From Marinobacter salinexigens (GTDB lineage Bacteria; Pseudomonadota; Gammaproteobacteria; Pseudomonadales; Oleiphilaceae): a stretch of DNA of 64,000 nucleotides. Below the pieces are notes generated by a model that made no database searches, was not told the DNA's origin, and saw only the letters and a list, made by a program, of their open reading frames with translations. The DNA is taken from positions 1 through 64,000 of the forward strand of contig NZ_VTUU01000004.1 in NCBI RefSeq assembly GCF_008370345.1, given 5' to 3'. Positions 27,597-40,516 of this stretch are shown piece by piece (the stretch's first letter is position 1; every line of letters begins with the position of its first letter). The translations under genes were made by a program, and so were the position numbers.

Positions 27597-27614
27597 GGTG
27601 GAGTTCGCTCCGCC
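27597..27614 (+). other. UUCG-capped hairpin in the accA leader
   Basis: GGTGGAG-TTCG-CTCCGCC forms a 7-bp stem with one G-U pair and the very stable UUCG tetraloop, 23 bases upstream of the accA start. It may affect accA mRNA stability or translation. Confidence 0.35.
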
Positions 27615-27637
27615 AGACAATCAAATGATGGAACATC

Positions 27638-28591
27638 ATGAACCCTAACTATCTGGATTTTGAACAGCCTATTGCCGACCTTGAAGCCAAGATTGAAGAG
27701 CTTCGTATGGTGGGTAACGACACCGACATCAACATTAACGATGAAATTACCCGGCTTAAGAAGAAAAGTGTCAGCCTGACGGAAAGCATCTTTTCGAATC
27801 TCCAGCCCTGGGATGTAGCCCGGTTGGCACGGCATCCCCGCCGTCCATACACTCTGGACTACGTAGAAGCCATCTTTGAAGACTTCGATGAGCTTCACGG
27901 TGATCGCCGTTATGCGGATGATCTGGCCATCGTTGGCGGAACCGCCCGTCTTGATGACAAGCCCGTGATGGTTATTGGTCACCAGAAGGGTCGGGAAGTA
28001 CGGGATAAAGTGAAGCGCAATTTCGGCATGCCGCGTCCGGAAGGCTATCGCAAGGCGTTGCGACTGATGGAAATGGCTGAACGTTTCAAAATGCCGATTC
28101 TGACGTTTATCGATACTCCGGGTGCCTATCCGGGTATCGGGGCCGAGGAGCGTGGCCAGAGCGAAGCTATTGCTTTCAACCTGGCAGTAATGTCCCGTCT
28201 GAAAACGCCAATTATCTCAACCGTGATCGGTGAAGGCGGTTCCGGTGGCGCACTGGCCATTGGTGTCTGCGACCAGCTCAACATGCTTCAGTACTCCACC
28301 TATGCGGTTATCTCTCCTGAAGGTTGTGCCTCCATTCTCTGGAAGAGTGCAGAGTATGCCGCTCAGGCAGCAGAAGCCATGGGTGTGACGGCTGATCGTC
28401 TTAAAGACCTTGGGCTGGCGGACAACGTCATAAGCGAACCTATGGGTGGTGCTCATCGCAGCCCGGCTGAGATGTCTGAGTCCCTCAAGGCAGTCCTGAG
28501 CAGGGGTGTTGCAGAACTCAGCCGTCTGCCTGTGGACGAACTGGTCTCCCGCCGCTACGAGCGACTTACTCGCTATGAAAACGGGCGCTAA
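27638..28591 (+). CDS. accA: Acetyl-CoA carboxylase carboxyltransferase subunit alpha
   Basis: The 317-residue protein with AccD forms the carboxyltransferase that makes malonyl-CoA for fatty acid synthesis. Family segments include [17 protein letters not shown] at the N-terminus, the GDRRYADD region, [23 protein letters not shown] and [13 protein letters not shown], which form the crotonase-fold oxyanion sites. Length is that of E. coli AccA (319). The tilS start lies inside its 3' end. Confidence 0.97.
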   Translation: MNPNYLDFEQPIADLEAKIEELRMVGNDTDININDEITRLKKKSVSLTESIFSNLQPWDVARLARHPRRPYTLDYVEAIFEDFDELHGDRRYADDLAIVGGTARLDDKPVMVIGHQKGREVRDKVKRNFGMPRPEGYRKALRLMEMAERFKMPILTFIDTPGAYPGIGAEERGQSEAIAFNLAVMSRLKTPIISTVIGEGGSGGALAIGVCDQLNMLQYSTYAVISPEGCASILWKSAEYAAQAAEAMGVTADRLKDLGLADNVISEPMGGAHRSPAEMSESLKAVLSRGVAELSRLPVDELVSRRYERLTRYENGR

Positions 28592-29936
28592 GCCCGTTAC
28601 CGGATTTTCCTGGCCGGAATCACTGTGTGCTCCGGTCAGGGGCCTTCCCGAACATTCCCGCCTTTGGGTCGCGCTCAGCGGTGGCCTGGATTCCAATTTA
28701 TTGCTTCACCTTGCTGTTCATTGTCACGGTGGCCGGGTTCCGGTGGCTGCTATTCATGTTAACCACCAGTTACAACTCAACGCGAACCAAACCGAGGCGT
28801 TTTGCCTGGCAGAAGGGCAGAAGCTGGGTGTTCCTGTGGTTGTTCGCCGGGTCTCCGTTGAAAAAGCGGGCAGTACTCCCGGGGTTGGTGGAATTGAAGA
28901 GGCCGCCCGGGAAGCTCGATACCGCGAGTTCGAAGCCGTGCTGGAACCGGGTGACCTGCTGCTGATGGCGCATCATGCCGACGATCAGGGTGAAACGGTT
29001 CTGTTTCGTTTGCTCAGGGGCACTGGTGTAGCCGGGTTGGGCGGGATGCCCGGTAGTCGGCCACTTGGTAATGGCCTGCTTGTTCGCCCTCTGCTGGGGT
29101 TGGAGCGGGAAGTCCTTGTCGACTGTGCCCGGGATGCCGGGTTGTCGTGGGTGGAAGACCCGAGTAACGACGATCAGGGCTACGACCGGAATTATCTCAG
29201 GCACGCCATTATGCCGCGGCTCAAGGCTCGTTGGCCGGGGCTGGCACGGCGCTTGAAGCATACTGCCAACGCGTGCAAGGAAAGTGATTTCCTGAACCAT
29301 CGCCTGGCAGAAATTCAGCTGAATGAATTGGCAGATGAAAGCGGCAGGTTGTCCGTGGCTGGCCTTCATAAACTGTCTCTGGCTGAACAGAAAAACCTTT
29401 TGCGCTGGTGGATTCGCGGGCGGGGTTTTCCGCCTCCTGCGTTGTCGGATTGGGCCAGAGTGATGGGTGATTTTCTGGAAGCCGGAGAAGACAGAGAGCC
29501 GGAGCTCCGTTCCGGCGGCTACAGTATTCGCCGTTTCCAGGGCATGTTGTGGCTGGTCAGAGATGCGGTAGATATCCCGTCGTCAGATTGCTGGCTGGAG
29601 CCTGGCCAGGCGGTTGAATGGGGGGAGTGGCGCGCTCGCCTGGAGTCTGCTTCAGGGTCTAACCCCCAAATGCCCTGTTCGCCAATAAGGGTATCTACGA
29701 GGCAGGGTGGAGAAAGCTTCCGACCGCGTCCAAACGGACCTTCGAAGCGGTTAAAAATATGGATGCAGGAGCAGGGTATTCCGCCTTGGGAAAGGCCCCG
29801 GATACCGTTGTTTTTTGCGGCTTCCGGCGATCGGGAGGAGCTGATTGCGGTTGGCGATTTCTGGTGTTCTGAACAATACTCGGGGGATGCCCCCGCCGCC
29901 GGCTGGCGGCTGGTTGTGGAGCGGGATTGTGATTGA
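28575..29936 (+). CDS. tilS: tRNA(Ile)-lysidine synthase
   Basis: The 453-residue enzyme converts the wobble cytidine of the AUA-decoding tRNA(Ile) to lysidine, using ATP and lysine. The PP-loop is at residues 34-40 (SGGLDSN), followed by [19 protein letters not shown], and the C-terminal half holds the tRNA-recognition domains. The start is placed at ATG 28575, overlapping the accA end by 17 bases, because this gives the usual spacing to the PP-loop. Confidence 0.94.
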   Translation: MKTGAKPVTGFSWPESLCAPVRGLPEHSRLWVALSGGLDSNLLLHLAVHCHGGRVPVAAIHVNHQLQLNANQTEAFCLAEGQKLGVPVVVRRVSVEKAGSTPGVGGIEEAAREARYREFEAVLEPGDLLLMAHHADDQGETVLFRLLRGTGVAGLGGMPGSRPLGNGLLVRPLLGLEREVLVDCARDAGLSWVEDPSNDDQGYDRNYLRHAIMPRLKARWPGLARRLKHTANACKESDFLNHRLAEIQLNELADESGRLSVAGLHKLSLAEQKNLLRWWIRGRGFPPPALSDWARVMGDFLEAGEDREPELRSGGYSIRRFQGMLWLVRDAVDIPSSDCWLEPGQAVEWGEWRARLESASGSNPQMPCSPIRVSTRQGGESFRPRPNGPSKRLKIWMQEQGIPPWERPRIPLFFAASGDREELIAVGDFWCSEQYSGDAPAAGWRLVVERDCD

Positions 29937-29961
29937 GTCAGGGGGGGCTTTCTGGTAGTCT
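29933..29961 (+). promoter_or_regulatory. Possible sigma-70 promoter of pyrG
   Basis: TTGAGT and TAGTCT are separated by 17 bases and overlap the tilS stop codon, about 63 bases upstream of the pyrG start. The spacer contains a run of seven G. Match only, no further support. Confidence 0.35.
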
Positions 29962-29976
29962 GGCGTCCCATCTTGA

Positions 29977-32520
<2,544 letters not shown>

Positions 32521-32530
32521 TTAGGAATAC

Positions 32531-32644
32531 GAGCAGGTAGGGCAGACCTTTCCAAAACTGTGCGGAGCCATGGATGGCGGAGCCCAAGCGTCACATGGAT
32601 GTGCCGCAAGGAGCGTGTTTTGGAAAGGTCTGCCCTACCTGCTC
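32531..32644 (+). repeat. Structured intergenic repeat, copy 1 (long stem with two CANGGANG hairpins)
   Basis: The arms at 32531-32558 and 32617-32644 are a perfect 28-bp inverted repeat. The 58-base interior holds two short hairpins, GCCA-TGGA-TGGC (32567-32578) and CACA-TGGA-TGTG (32592-32603), joined by GGAGCCCAAGCGT. Both loops display GGA in CANGGANG, and the second reads ACATGGATGT, which fits the CsrA/RsmA consensus. No T-run follows, so it is not an intrinsic terminator, and there is no ORF inside it. Copy 2 is at 51939-52046. Confidence 0.85.
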
Positions 32645-32674
32645 TAAATCGAACCGTAATCTGAATACGATTAG

Positions 32675-33997
<1,323 letters not shown>

Positions 33998-34029
33998 GGC
34001 CCGGCAACGCTCCGGCGTTTCCATTTGCA

Positions 34030-34052
34030 GCCACGATCGTTATGATCGTGGC
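34030..34052 (+). other. Perfect stem-loop after eno
   Basis: A 9-bp perfect stem (GCCACGATC / GATCGTGGC) with loop GTTAT lies 33 bases after the eno stop and just before the terminator. Its bases resemble those of the terminator arms (GGCCATCGT), so the two stems might form alternative pairings. Confidence 0.6.
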
Positions 34053-34064
34053 CTGTAGAATGAC

Positions 34065-34110
34065 AAGGCCATCGTGGCTGAGGTTAAATCTCGGTTACGA
34101 TGGCCTTTTT
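34065..34110 (+). terminator. Intrinsic terminator of eno
   Basis: GGCCATCGT pairs with ACGATGGCC (9 bp, longer with the A/T flanks), encloses a 21-base region with a small inner stem, and is followed by five T. Confidence 0.88.
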
Positions 34111-34130
34111 ACACAAACAGTTAGAAGAAT

Positions 34131-34160
34131 TTGTTGCTAATCTACTCTAAGGTCTATACT
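34131..34160 (+). promoter_or_regulatory. Possible sigma-70 promoter of ftsB-ispD-ispF
   Basis: TTGTTG and TATACT are separated by 18 bases, downstream of the eno terminator and 50 bases before the ftsB start. The -10 hexamer is a good match. Confidence 0.5.
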
Positions 34161-34209
34161 CAACACTCAGTGTAGAAATTTTGAACGGAATGATTGGAAT
34201 CTGACCGGC

Positions 34210-34482
34210 GTGAAACTGCTTTGGACCATCATGATTGTGCTTATCCTCCTGCTACAGGCGCGACTGTGGATCGGGGAGGGGAGCTTTGCGCAGGTATGGG
34301 CGCTTGAGCACTCTATTGCTGAGCAGCGGGCCGAGAATTCCGAGTTGGCCGCACGCAATGATCGGCTCTATGCGGAGGTTCGCAACCTGCGCAATGAGCA
34401 AAGTGCTGTTGAGGAGCGGGCACGAATGAACCTAGGGCTGATTCGCGAGGACGAGACTTTCTTTCTCGTTGTTGACAAGTAA
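34210..34482 (+). CDS. ftsB: Cell division protein FtsB
   Basis: The 90-residue bitopic membrane protein starts at GTG. One transmembrane helix (about 3-20) is followed by a periplasmic coiled coil (HSIAEQRAENSELAARNDRLYAEVRNL) and the conserved ERARMNLGLI segment near the C-terminus. FtsB joins FtsL and FtsQ in the divisome and helps activate septal wall synthesis. The position between eno and ispD is conserved in gammaproteobacteria. Confidence 0.94.
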   Translation: MKLLWTIMIVLILLLQARLWIGEGSFAQVWALEHSIAEQRAENSELAARNDRLYAEVRNLRNEQSAVEERARMNLGLIREDETFFLVVDK

Positions 34483-34487
34483 TTGCA

Positions 34488-35192
34488 ATGACCACACCCC
34501 CCAAATACTGGCTTATTGTTCCCGCCGCCGGTATCGGCAAACGGATGCAATCCGACGTTCCGAAGCAATATCTCAGGCTAGATAACCGCTTTGTCCTCGA
34601 CATAACGCTCTCCCGCTTATTGCATAACGCCGATTTCTCCGGGTGTATGGTGCCGTTGAGTGCTCAGGATCACTGGTGGCTAGATACGGAATCGGCAGCG
34701 GATGACCGTATTCAAACCTGTACCGGAGGCGCCGAGCGGGCGGATTCCGTATTGTCGGCGCTCCATGCGCTCGACGGACAGGCGAACGATAGTGACTGGG
34801 TATTGGTGCACGACGCAGCAAGACCCTGTATTCATCGGGATGACCTCTCTAACCTGATTGACACACTTTCCGGGCATCCTGTCGGTGGCCTGTTGGCTGC
34901 GCCTGTTGCGGACACTTTGAAGCAGGCAGGTGGCGGTGTGTTACCGGAAGTTGAAACCACCATTGATCGAAGCCGGCTCTGGCGGGCACTGACGCCTCAG
35001 ATGTTCCGCTTTGGTCAACTGAAAGCCGCACTGGAGGCTAGCCTGACAAACGGCGATCCAGTGACGGACGAGTCCTCTGCCATGGAGTTTTCCGGTAACA
35101 TGCCGGTTCTGGTTGAGGGTCGGCCTGATAACCTCAAGATCACGGTACCTGCAGATCTGGCGTTAGCCGGTTTTATTCTGAGCCGTCTCTGA
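34488..35192 (+). CDS. ispD: 2-C-methyl-D-erythritol 4-phosphate cytidylyltransferase
   Basis: The 234-residue enzyme transfers CMP from CTP to methylerythritol phosphate in the non-mevalonate isoprenoid pathway. Motifs are IVPAAGIGKRMQSDVPKQY (CTP binding), GGAERADSV, LVHDAARPC and TDESSAMEF. It starts 5 bases after ftsB and is followed by ispF, so isoprenoid and division genes share a transcript. Confidence 0.96.
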   Translation: MTTPPKYWLIVPAAGIGKRMQSDVPKQYLRLDNRFVLDITLSRLLHNADFSGCMVPLSAQDHWWLDTESAADDRIQTCTGGAERADSVLSALHALDGQANDSDWVLVHDAARPCIHRDDLSNLIDTLSGHPVGGLLAAPVADTLKQAGGGVLPEVETTIDRSRLWRALTPQMFRFGQLKAALEASLTNGDPVTDESSAMEFSGNMPVLVEGRPDNLKITVPADLALAGFILSRL

Positions 35193-35216
35193 ATATTTTG
35201 AATCCCGGAGTGAAGT

Positions 35217-35696
35217 ATGCGAATTGGTCAGGGTTTTGATGTCCATGCCTTCTGCGAAGGCGATTCTGTGATTCTTGGCGGTGTGTCGATTCCCTATAGT
35301 CATGGCCTGAAAGCCCATTCTGACGGCGATGTGCTACTGCACGCGTTGGCCGATGCCCTTCTGGGAGCAGTCGCTCTGGGGGACATTGGGCATTTTTTCC
35401 CGGATACCAGTGATGAATGGGCAGGTGCGGACAGCCGGGATCTTTTACGCAGAGTCGTCGCCCGTGTTCAGGATGAGGGCTATCAGGTCTCGAATGTTGA
35501 TACCACCATTATTGCCCAGGCCCCCAAAATGGCACCACACGTTGAGTCGATGCGGCTGAATATCTCGGAGGATCTGGGAATTCCTGCCAGCCGGGTCAGC
35601 GTAAAGGCAACCACCACAGAAAAGCTGGGCTTTACCGGCCGGGGCGAAGGTATTGCCTGCCAGGCGATTTGTCTGCTGGAGCCGGTATCATCGTGA
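35217..35696 (+). CDS. ispF: 2-C-methyl-D-erythritol 2,4-cyclodiphosphate synthase
   Basis: The 159-residue trimeric zinc enzyme cyclises CDP-methylerythritol phosphate. Metal ligands are in [11 protein letters not shown] (D8, H10) and a later histidine, and [18 protein letters not shown] is the family signature. The end overlaps the truD start by a GTGA tetranucleotide. Confidence 0.97.
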   Translation: MRIGQGFDVHAFCEGDSVILGGVSIPYSHGLKAHSDGDVLLHALADALLGAVALGDIGHFFPDTSDEWAGADSRDLLRRVVARVQDEGYQVSNVDTTIIAQAPKMAPHVESMRLNISEDLGIPASRVSVKATTTEKLGFTGRGEGIACQAICLLEPVSS

Positions 35697-36799
35697 CCGG
35701 GAGTGATTCAGCCTCAGGACAATGGCGACTGGACTGGCCAACCTCGTCGGGCCATCGGTTAGCCGAGGCAAAACTAAAGTCCTGCCCCGAAGATTTCCGC
35801 GTGGACGAAGATCTCACCCTGGAGGGAATGCCGGAGGATACCCGTGACCTTCAGTCGGTGCGCGGTGAAGGGGAGCATCTCTGTATCCTGCTTGAGAAAA
35901 CCGGGGACAATAGTGAATACGTGGCCAGGGAGCTTGCAAGCCTCGCCGGATGCCGCTCATTTGATGTCGGGCTTTGCGGGCTGAAAGACCGTCACGCGGT
36001 TACCAGCCAATGGTTCAGCCTTTACCGGCCGGGCATGCAGGACGAAGATCTCAGCCTGATTGAGAGCATTCGCGAACGTTGGAGCATACGGGGTGCCTGT
36101 CGTTTTTTCCGAAAGCTGCGCCGTGGGGATCACCAGCGTAACCATTTTGTGATTACACTCCGGGACGTTCGGGGCACAAAAAGCGATATCGACCTGGCTC
36201 TGAATCGACTTCGTGATCATGGCGCACCGAACTACTTTGGCCCTCAGCGATTCGGCATAGGCGGCGCCAACCTGGATCGTGCCGCGGCGATGAACCCTTC
36301 CTCAATGGAGCAACGACGAAAAGGGCGGAAAGGAAGGGGACGAGGCAAACCGGGTGGCGGAGGCGACTCGAAAAACGTATTGTACTTTTCGGCGGCACGT
36401 TCATGGATTTTCAATGAAGTATTAGCACGCCGTGTTGAAGATCAGAATTGGCTGGTGCCTCTTGATGGGGAACCCGGATTGCCTGATGGTCAGTCTGGAA
36501 CCACCGGGCCTCTGTGGGGCGATGGAGGGACGCGAGCGTCGGGGGACCAGGAGGGCCTGGAACGATCCATTGCGCAGGGAGCACCGGAACTCCTCAAACT
36601 GTTTGCCACAACCCGAATGAAGCCTGAACGGCGATCATTGGCTGTGGTCCCCGGTGACCTGTCGTGGCACTGGAGCGCAGACGGTAATCTTGAACTGAAG
36701 TTTTACTTGCTCCCGGGACAGTACGCGACCACTATTCTGAACGATATTTTTGAGCTTGAGGACGTGAGCCTCAGCCAACATAACAAACAGCAAGGCTAG
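35693..36799 (+). CDS. truD: tRNA pseudouridine(13) synthase
   Basis: The 368-residue enzyme makes pseudouridine 13 in tRNA(Glu). The catalytic aspartate is D99 in [15 protein letters not shown], and [12 protein letters not shown] and [11 protein letters not shown] are family segments. The GTG at 35693 overlapping the ispF stop is preferred to an upstream TTG. Residues about 206-227 form a basic, glycine-rich linker ([19 protein letters not shown]) at a place where E. coli TruD has a shorter, less basic loop; it may add RNA affinity. It is followed by surE after 11 bases. Confidence 0.94.
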   Translation: MTGSDSASGQWRLDWPTSSGHRLAEAKLKSCPEDFRVDEDLTLEGMPEDTRDLQSVRGEGEHLCILLEKTGDNSEYVARELASLAGCRSFDVGLCGLKDRHAVTSQWFSLYRPGMQDEDLSLIESIRERWSIRGACRFFRKLRRGDHQRNHFVITLRDVRGTKSDIDLALNRLRDHGAPNYFGPQRFGIGGANLDRAAAMNPSSMEQRRKGRKGRGRGKPGGGGDSKNVLYFSAARSWIFNEVLARRVEDQNWLVPLDGEPGLPDGQSGTTGPLWGDGGTRASGDQEGLERSIAQGAPELLKLFATTRMKPERRSLAVVPGDLSWHWSADGNLELKFYLLPGQYATTILNDIFELEDVSLSQHNKQQG

Positions 36800-36810
36800 C
36801 GGAGAACATC

Positions 36811-37581
36811 GTGCGTATTCTGTTGTCGAACGATGACGGAGTTCATTCACCGGGGCTGATTGCCCTGTATGAAGGGCTTCGGGGCCTGGGTGACCTGGAA
36901 GTGGTGGCCCCGGATCGTGATCATAGTGGGGCGAGTAACGCTCTGACGCTCAATCGACCACTGACCGTGGAGCAGCATCCAAACGGGTTCCATTCTGTGG
37001 ATGGGACACCTACGGATTGTGTTCACCTGGCGGTTAACGGGGTATTTGATACACCGTTTGATCGTGTTGTCTCTGGTATCAACACTCATGCCAACCTGGG
37101 TGACGATATTATCTATTCGGGAACGGTCGCTGCGGCTACCGAAGGTCGCCATCTCGGGTTACCTGCCATTGCCGTTTCCCTCGCTAACGAAGGCCTTTTT
37201 CATTACGAAACCGCGGCCCGGGTGGTACGACTGCTCCTGGAGAGTGAACGCCCCCTTGTACTTGGCCCGCGCTCTATCCTCAATGTCAATGTACCGGATG
37301 TCCCCTGGGATCAGCTGAAAGGGTTCCGAGTTACCCGGCTCGGACACCGGGAAAGAGCCGAAGGTGCTGTTCCGATGATATGTCCTCGGGGTAAGCAAAG
37401 GTACTGGATCGGTGCTGCGGGTGAGGGCGGCGATGCTGGTCCGGGTACAGATTTTTACGCCGTTCGTGAAGGTTATGTCTCCATCACACCCGTGCATGTC
37501 GATATGACCCGACATGAGGCGCTGTTGCCTCTTGAGAACTGGGTTGAAGCGCTCCCGGACAGTTTGGGAGGACAGAAATGA
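36811..37581 (+). CDS. surE: 5'/3'-nucleotidase SurE
   Basis: The 256-residue metal-dependent nucleoside monophosphatase is linked to stationary-phase survival. The metal-binding motif [13 protein letters not shown] is at the N-terminus (GTG start), with [13 protein letters not shown] and [22 protein letters not shown] further on. The truD-surE-pcm-nlpD-rpoS order is classic, and the coupling with pcm (ATGA overlap) is intact. Confidence 0.97.
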   Translation: MRILLSNDDGVHSPGLIALYEGLRGLGDLEVVAPDRDHSGASNALTLNRPLTVEQHPNGFHSVDGTPTDCVHLAVNGVFDTPFDRVVSGINTHANLGDDIIYSGTVAAATEGRHLGLPAIAVSLANEGLFHYETAARVVRLLLESERPLVLGPRSILNVNVPDVPWDQLKGFRVTRLGHRERAEGAVPMICPRGKQRYWIGAAGEGGDAGPGTDFYAVREGYVSITPVHVDMTRHEALLPLENWVEALPDSLGGQK

Positions 37582-38234
37582 GCACCCAGTTGCAGGGGAT
37601 AGGGATGACCTCCCGGCGTACTCGCATGCGCCTTGTTCAGCGGCTTAAAGAGGCTGGCATCGAATCGGATAAGGTGCTGGATGTGATTGGGGACGTTCCG
37701 CGTCATATCTTTCTTGACGAAGCGCTTTCCCACCGCGCCTATGAAGATACCTCATTACCGATTGGTCACGGCCAGACGCTGTCCCAACCCTATATCGTCG
37801 CCAGGATGACCGAGCTATTGCTGGAAAGCCAGCCTGCCCGGGTACTGGAGTTAGGGACCGGGTCGGGGTACCAGACAGCTGTTCTTTCCCGCCTGTTTGA
37901 CGAAATTTTCAGTGTCGAGCGTATCAAACCATTGCAGGACAGGGCCCGCGATCGCCTGCGCCAGTTGAATGCCCGCAATGTATTGCTCAAACATGCTGAT
38001 GGTGGCATGGGTTGGCCGGATCGTGGGCCGTTCGACGGTATTATTGTGACCGCTGCGCCGGTCGAAGTACCTCCGGAGCTGTTAGCGCAGCTTGCCGACG
38101 GCGGTGTGTTGATTGCTCCGGTCGGTGAAGAAGAGCAGGTACTGGTCCAGGTCACCCGACGAGGTGAACATTTTGACTACAAGGAACTCGAACCGGTGTA
38201 TTTCGTTCCGCTGCTTGGGGGAGTGATTCGTTGA
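37578..38234 (+). CDS. pcm: Protein-L-isoaspartate O-methyltransferase
   Basis: The 218-residue SAM-dependent enzyme repairs isoaspartyl residues in aged proteins. Motif I is [18 protein letters not shown], the pre-motif is [22 protein letters not shown], and motif II surrounds [10 protein letters not shown]. It overlaps surE at its start, and its stop overlaps the TTG start of the DUF368 gene. Confidence 0.96.
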   Translation: MSTQLQGIGMTSRRTRMRLVQRLKEAGIESDKVLDVIGDVPRHIFLDEALSHRAYEDTSLPIGHGQTLSQPYIVARMTELLLESQPARVLELGTGSGYQTAVLSRLFDEIFSVERIKPLQDRARDRLRQLNARNVLLKHADGGMGWPDRGPFDGIIVTAAPVEVPPELLAQLADGGVLIAPVGEEEQVLVQVTRRGEHFDYKELEPVYFVPLLGGVIR

Positions 38235-39232
38235 GTCGTCCTGGAGCTCATCAGGCACACAGTGTAGCTGACGTAGATCGTACCCACCGACCGCTGGCTA
38301 TTTTCCTCAGGGGGATGGCCATGGGCGCTGCGGATATCGTACCTGGGGTGTCCGGAGGGACCATTGCCTTTATAACCGGCATTTATTTCAGACTGCTTGA
38401 GGCTGTCAATGCGGTTCCCGGGGCACTTATTCAGCATCTTTTTCGGGGACAGGTTGCTGCTTTTTGGGCGGCGATTGACGGCAACTTCCTGGCGTGTCTT
38501 CTGGCGGGGATACTGGCCAGCATTGTGACTCTGGCATCAGCTATCAGCTTTGCTCTTACTGAATATCCGGTGCTGCTCTGGAGCTTTTTCTTCGGTCTGA
38601 TCCTCGCGTCGGTGTGGCATGTTGGGAGGCAGGTTCGCCAATATACCTATACCCTGTTGTTTCCCCTGGCGATCGGAATTGCGTTCGCCTGGTGGATCAC
38701 CAGCCTGTCTGTCAGTCCGTTAACGCCCAATCCACTGCTCTTTTTTGGTGCGGGGGCACTGGCAATATGCGCCATGATCCTTCCGGGAATCTCAGGCAGT
38801 TTCATTCTCCTGGTCATCGGCATGTATACCCCGGTACTTACGGCGATCAAAGGCGGGGACATCTCGATCCTGTTCCTGTTTGCCGCTGGCTGCCTCTTGG
38901 GTCTTCTTTCGATCGCAAGGCTGATTACCTGGGCATTCCATCACTTTCATGATGTCGTTCTGGCGCTACTGACCGGCTTTATGATCGGTGCTCTGAACAA
39001 GGTCTGGCCCTGGAAGGAAGTGTTGAGCTGGCGTACCAATAGTGCTGGTGAGCAGGTGGCATTACAGGAAATCAGTATCTCGCCATCGGCCTATGGGCAA
39101 CTGGCGGGGCACGATCCCCAGGTGATGCTTGCAATCCTGCTCGCCGCTGTTGGATTTATGCTGGTACTGGCCCTGGAGTGGTTTGGGCGCAGCGCCGAAC
39201 GAAGGGCCTCTCAGCTTGAACATGAGGCGTAA
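38231..39232 (+). CDS. DUF368 membrane protein, probable polyprenyl-phosphate translocase (PopT-like)
   Basis: The 333-residue protein has about nine transmembrane helices and the DUF368 hallmark [21 protein letters not shown], plus [15 protein letters not shown] in the second half. DUF368 proteins have been described as undecaprenyl-phosphate recyclers (PopT). The TTG start overlapping pcm is unusual but gives the normal N-terminal length; ATG 38315 (MAMGAADIV) is an alternative that would shorten the first helix region. It is inserted between pcm and nlpD. Confidence 0.85.
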   Translation: MSRPGAHQAHSVADVDRTHRPLAIFLRGMAMGAADIVPGVSGGTIAFITGIYFRLLEAVNAVPGALIQHLFRGQVAAFWAAIDGNFLACLLAGILASIVTLASAISFALTEYPVLLWSFFFGLILASVWHVGRQVRQYTYTLLFPLAIGIAFAWWITSLSVSPLTPNPLLFFGAGALAICAMILPGISGSFILLVIGMYTPVLTAIKGGDISILFLFAAGCLLGLLSIARLITWAFHHFHDVVLALLTGFMIGALNKVWPWKEVLSWRTNSAGEQVALQEISISPSAYGQLAGHDPQVMLAILLAAVGFMLVLALEWFGRSAERRASQLEHEA

Positions 39233-39297
39233 GGGATTACAAAAGTGTTACTTGGTGCGCAAATTTGGTGTGTCAGCCGGTAACAAATATGGTGATT

Positions 39298-39347
39298 GAG
39301 TAACTTGGATTCCATCAGGAAATATGCAATATATTAGCAAGTTACTC
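39298..39347. promoter_or_regulatory. 10-bp perfect inverted repeat upstream of nlpD
   Basis: GAGTAACTTG (39298-39307) and CAAGTTACTC (39338-39347) are perfectly complementary across a 30-base A/T-rich spacer, between the DUF368 gene and nlpD. A related GTTACTTG occurs at 39247-39254. No T-run follows. It could be an operator, or a leader hairpin of the nlpD-rpoS transcript. Confidence 0.4.
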
Positions 39348-39422
39348 TGAAAACCTTATAAATTGCTTCGGCGCGCTGTCGTCTTTATACGGATTTTTCA
39401 TAACCGGGCTGTTCTTATTTCT

Positions 39423-40307
39423 GTGAGATTTTTGCGTGGGTTACTCATCGCCACTCTGTCGGCCCCCCCGCGGTTCCCCTCCGGTGCCCACGATCTGACT
39501 CGTTCCTCAAAAGCCTTTCAGTTACCGGCCAGGGCAGTGCCACTGCTGCTGTTTATCGTTCTCCTCGCCGGCTGCAACACCCAGGCGATACATCAGGACG
39601 ACCTGTACAATCCTCCGGTTTATTGGGGGCAGCACGTAGTGAAATCCGGCGAAACCCTTTACAGCATCGCCATGCGCTACGGTAGGGATTACCGTGAACT
39701 GGGGAACGCGAACGGCATCGGCCCTCCCTGGCAGCTAAAGGCCGGACAAGTTCTTCGCCTTGACCGTCGCGGTACTGTCACATCCAGCAGGCAGACTGCT
39801 TCAACTTCAAGTGCTTCCAGCAGACGTCAGCAAACGGTTGCCCGGGTTCCCAGGCCCCAGGCAACGAAGCAACCGGTGGTCACCAAAGTGCCGGACAGGA
39901 AGGTTCCTCTATCGTCCCAGAATCAGACTGTTGCCCGGATCAATTGGCGCTGGCCCCATGTTGGCACCGTAATTGCTGGATATTCATCATCTGGGAAAGT
40001 CAACAAAGGTATTGATATTGCCGGTAAAGCCGGGGATGCTGTTAAAGCGGCGGCAAATGGAAACGTGGTATACGCCGGCAACGGGTTGCTTGGTTACGGT
40101 AATCTGATTATCGTCAATCATAACGAGCACTATCTCAGTGCTTACGCACACAACCGGACGATCTTGGTTAAGGAAGGGGAGGATGTTAAAGCCGGCCAGG
40201 TGATTGCTGAGCTGGGGAGCAGTGGAGCCGAACGGCCCATGTTGCATTTTGAGATTCGAAAGAATGGCAACCCGGTCGATCCCGCGCACTACTTGCCGCG
40301 CCGCTGA
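39423..40307 (+). CDS. nlpD: Murein hydrolase activator lipoprotein NlpD
   Basis: The protein has a lipobox (LLLFIVLLAGC), a LysM domain (HVVKSGETLYSIAMRYGRDYRELGNANGI), a low-complexity Ser/Thr/Gln linker and a C-terminal LytM domain. The LytM domain is degenerate: the metal histidine position reads NKGIDIA and the HxH motif reads MLHFEIR. This is as expected for NlpD, which activates amidase AmiC rather than cutting wall itself. The start is uncertain. No ATG or good ribosome site precedes the signal peptide; GTG 39423 is given, and TTG 39363 is also open. Confidence 0.85.
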   Translation: MRFLRGLLIATLSAPPRFPSGAHDLTRSSKAFQLPARAVPLLLFIVLLAGCNTQAIHQDDLYNPPVYWGQHVVKSGETLYSIAMRYGRDYRELGNANGIGPPWQLKAGQVLRLDRRGTVTSSRQTASTSSASSRRQQTVARVPRPQATKQPVVTKVPDRKVPLSSQNQTVARINWRWPHVGTVIAGYSSSGKVNKGIDIAGKAGDAVKAAANGNVVYAGNGLLGYGNLIIVNHNEHYLSAYAHNRTILVKEGEDVKAGQVIAELGSSGAERPMLHFEIRKNGNPVDPAHYLPRR

Positions 40308-40516
40308 CGACAGCAAGGCATAGAGGACGAATTTTTAAAAGCGTTCTTGGCAGCCAAACCGGTACTGACGAAAACCGCATTCAGAAAAATAAAAATGGCT
40401 ACGGCAAAAGCCGGCCAACTAAATGATGTCCTGAGAAATCAAGCACAACGGAAGGATCCGAAAAACAAAAAAGCATTGGATCAAAACACAGGATTATTAC
40501 GAGGCGGGGCAAGAAA

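Noticed and set aside
29639..29757. Locally less typical sequence near the end of tilS considered as a frameshift
   Set aside because: The frame stays open and matches the TilS C-terminal domain ([20 protein letters not shown]), so the gene is intact.
32531..32644. Repeat copies considered as intrinsic terminators or insertion-sequence remnants
   Set aside because: No T-run follows either copy, no transposase fragment is present, and I see no target-site duplication at the flanks. The structured RNA explanation fits the internal hairpins better, though an origin as a small mobile repeat is not excluded.
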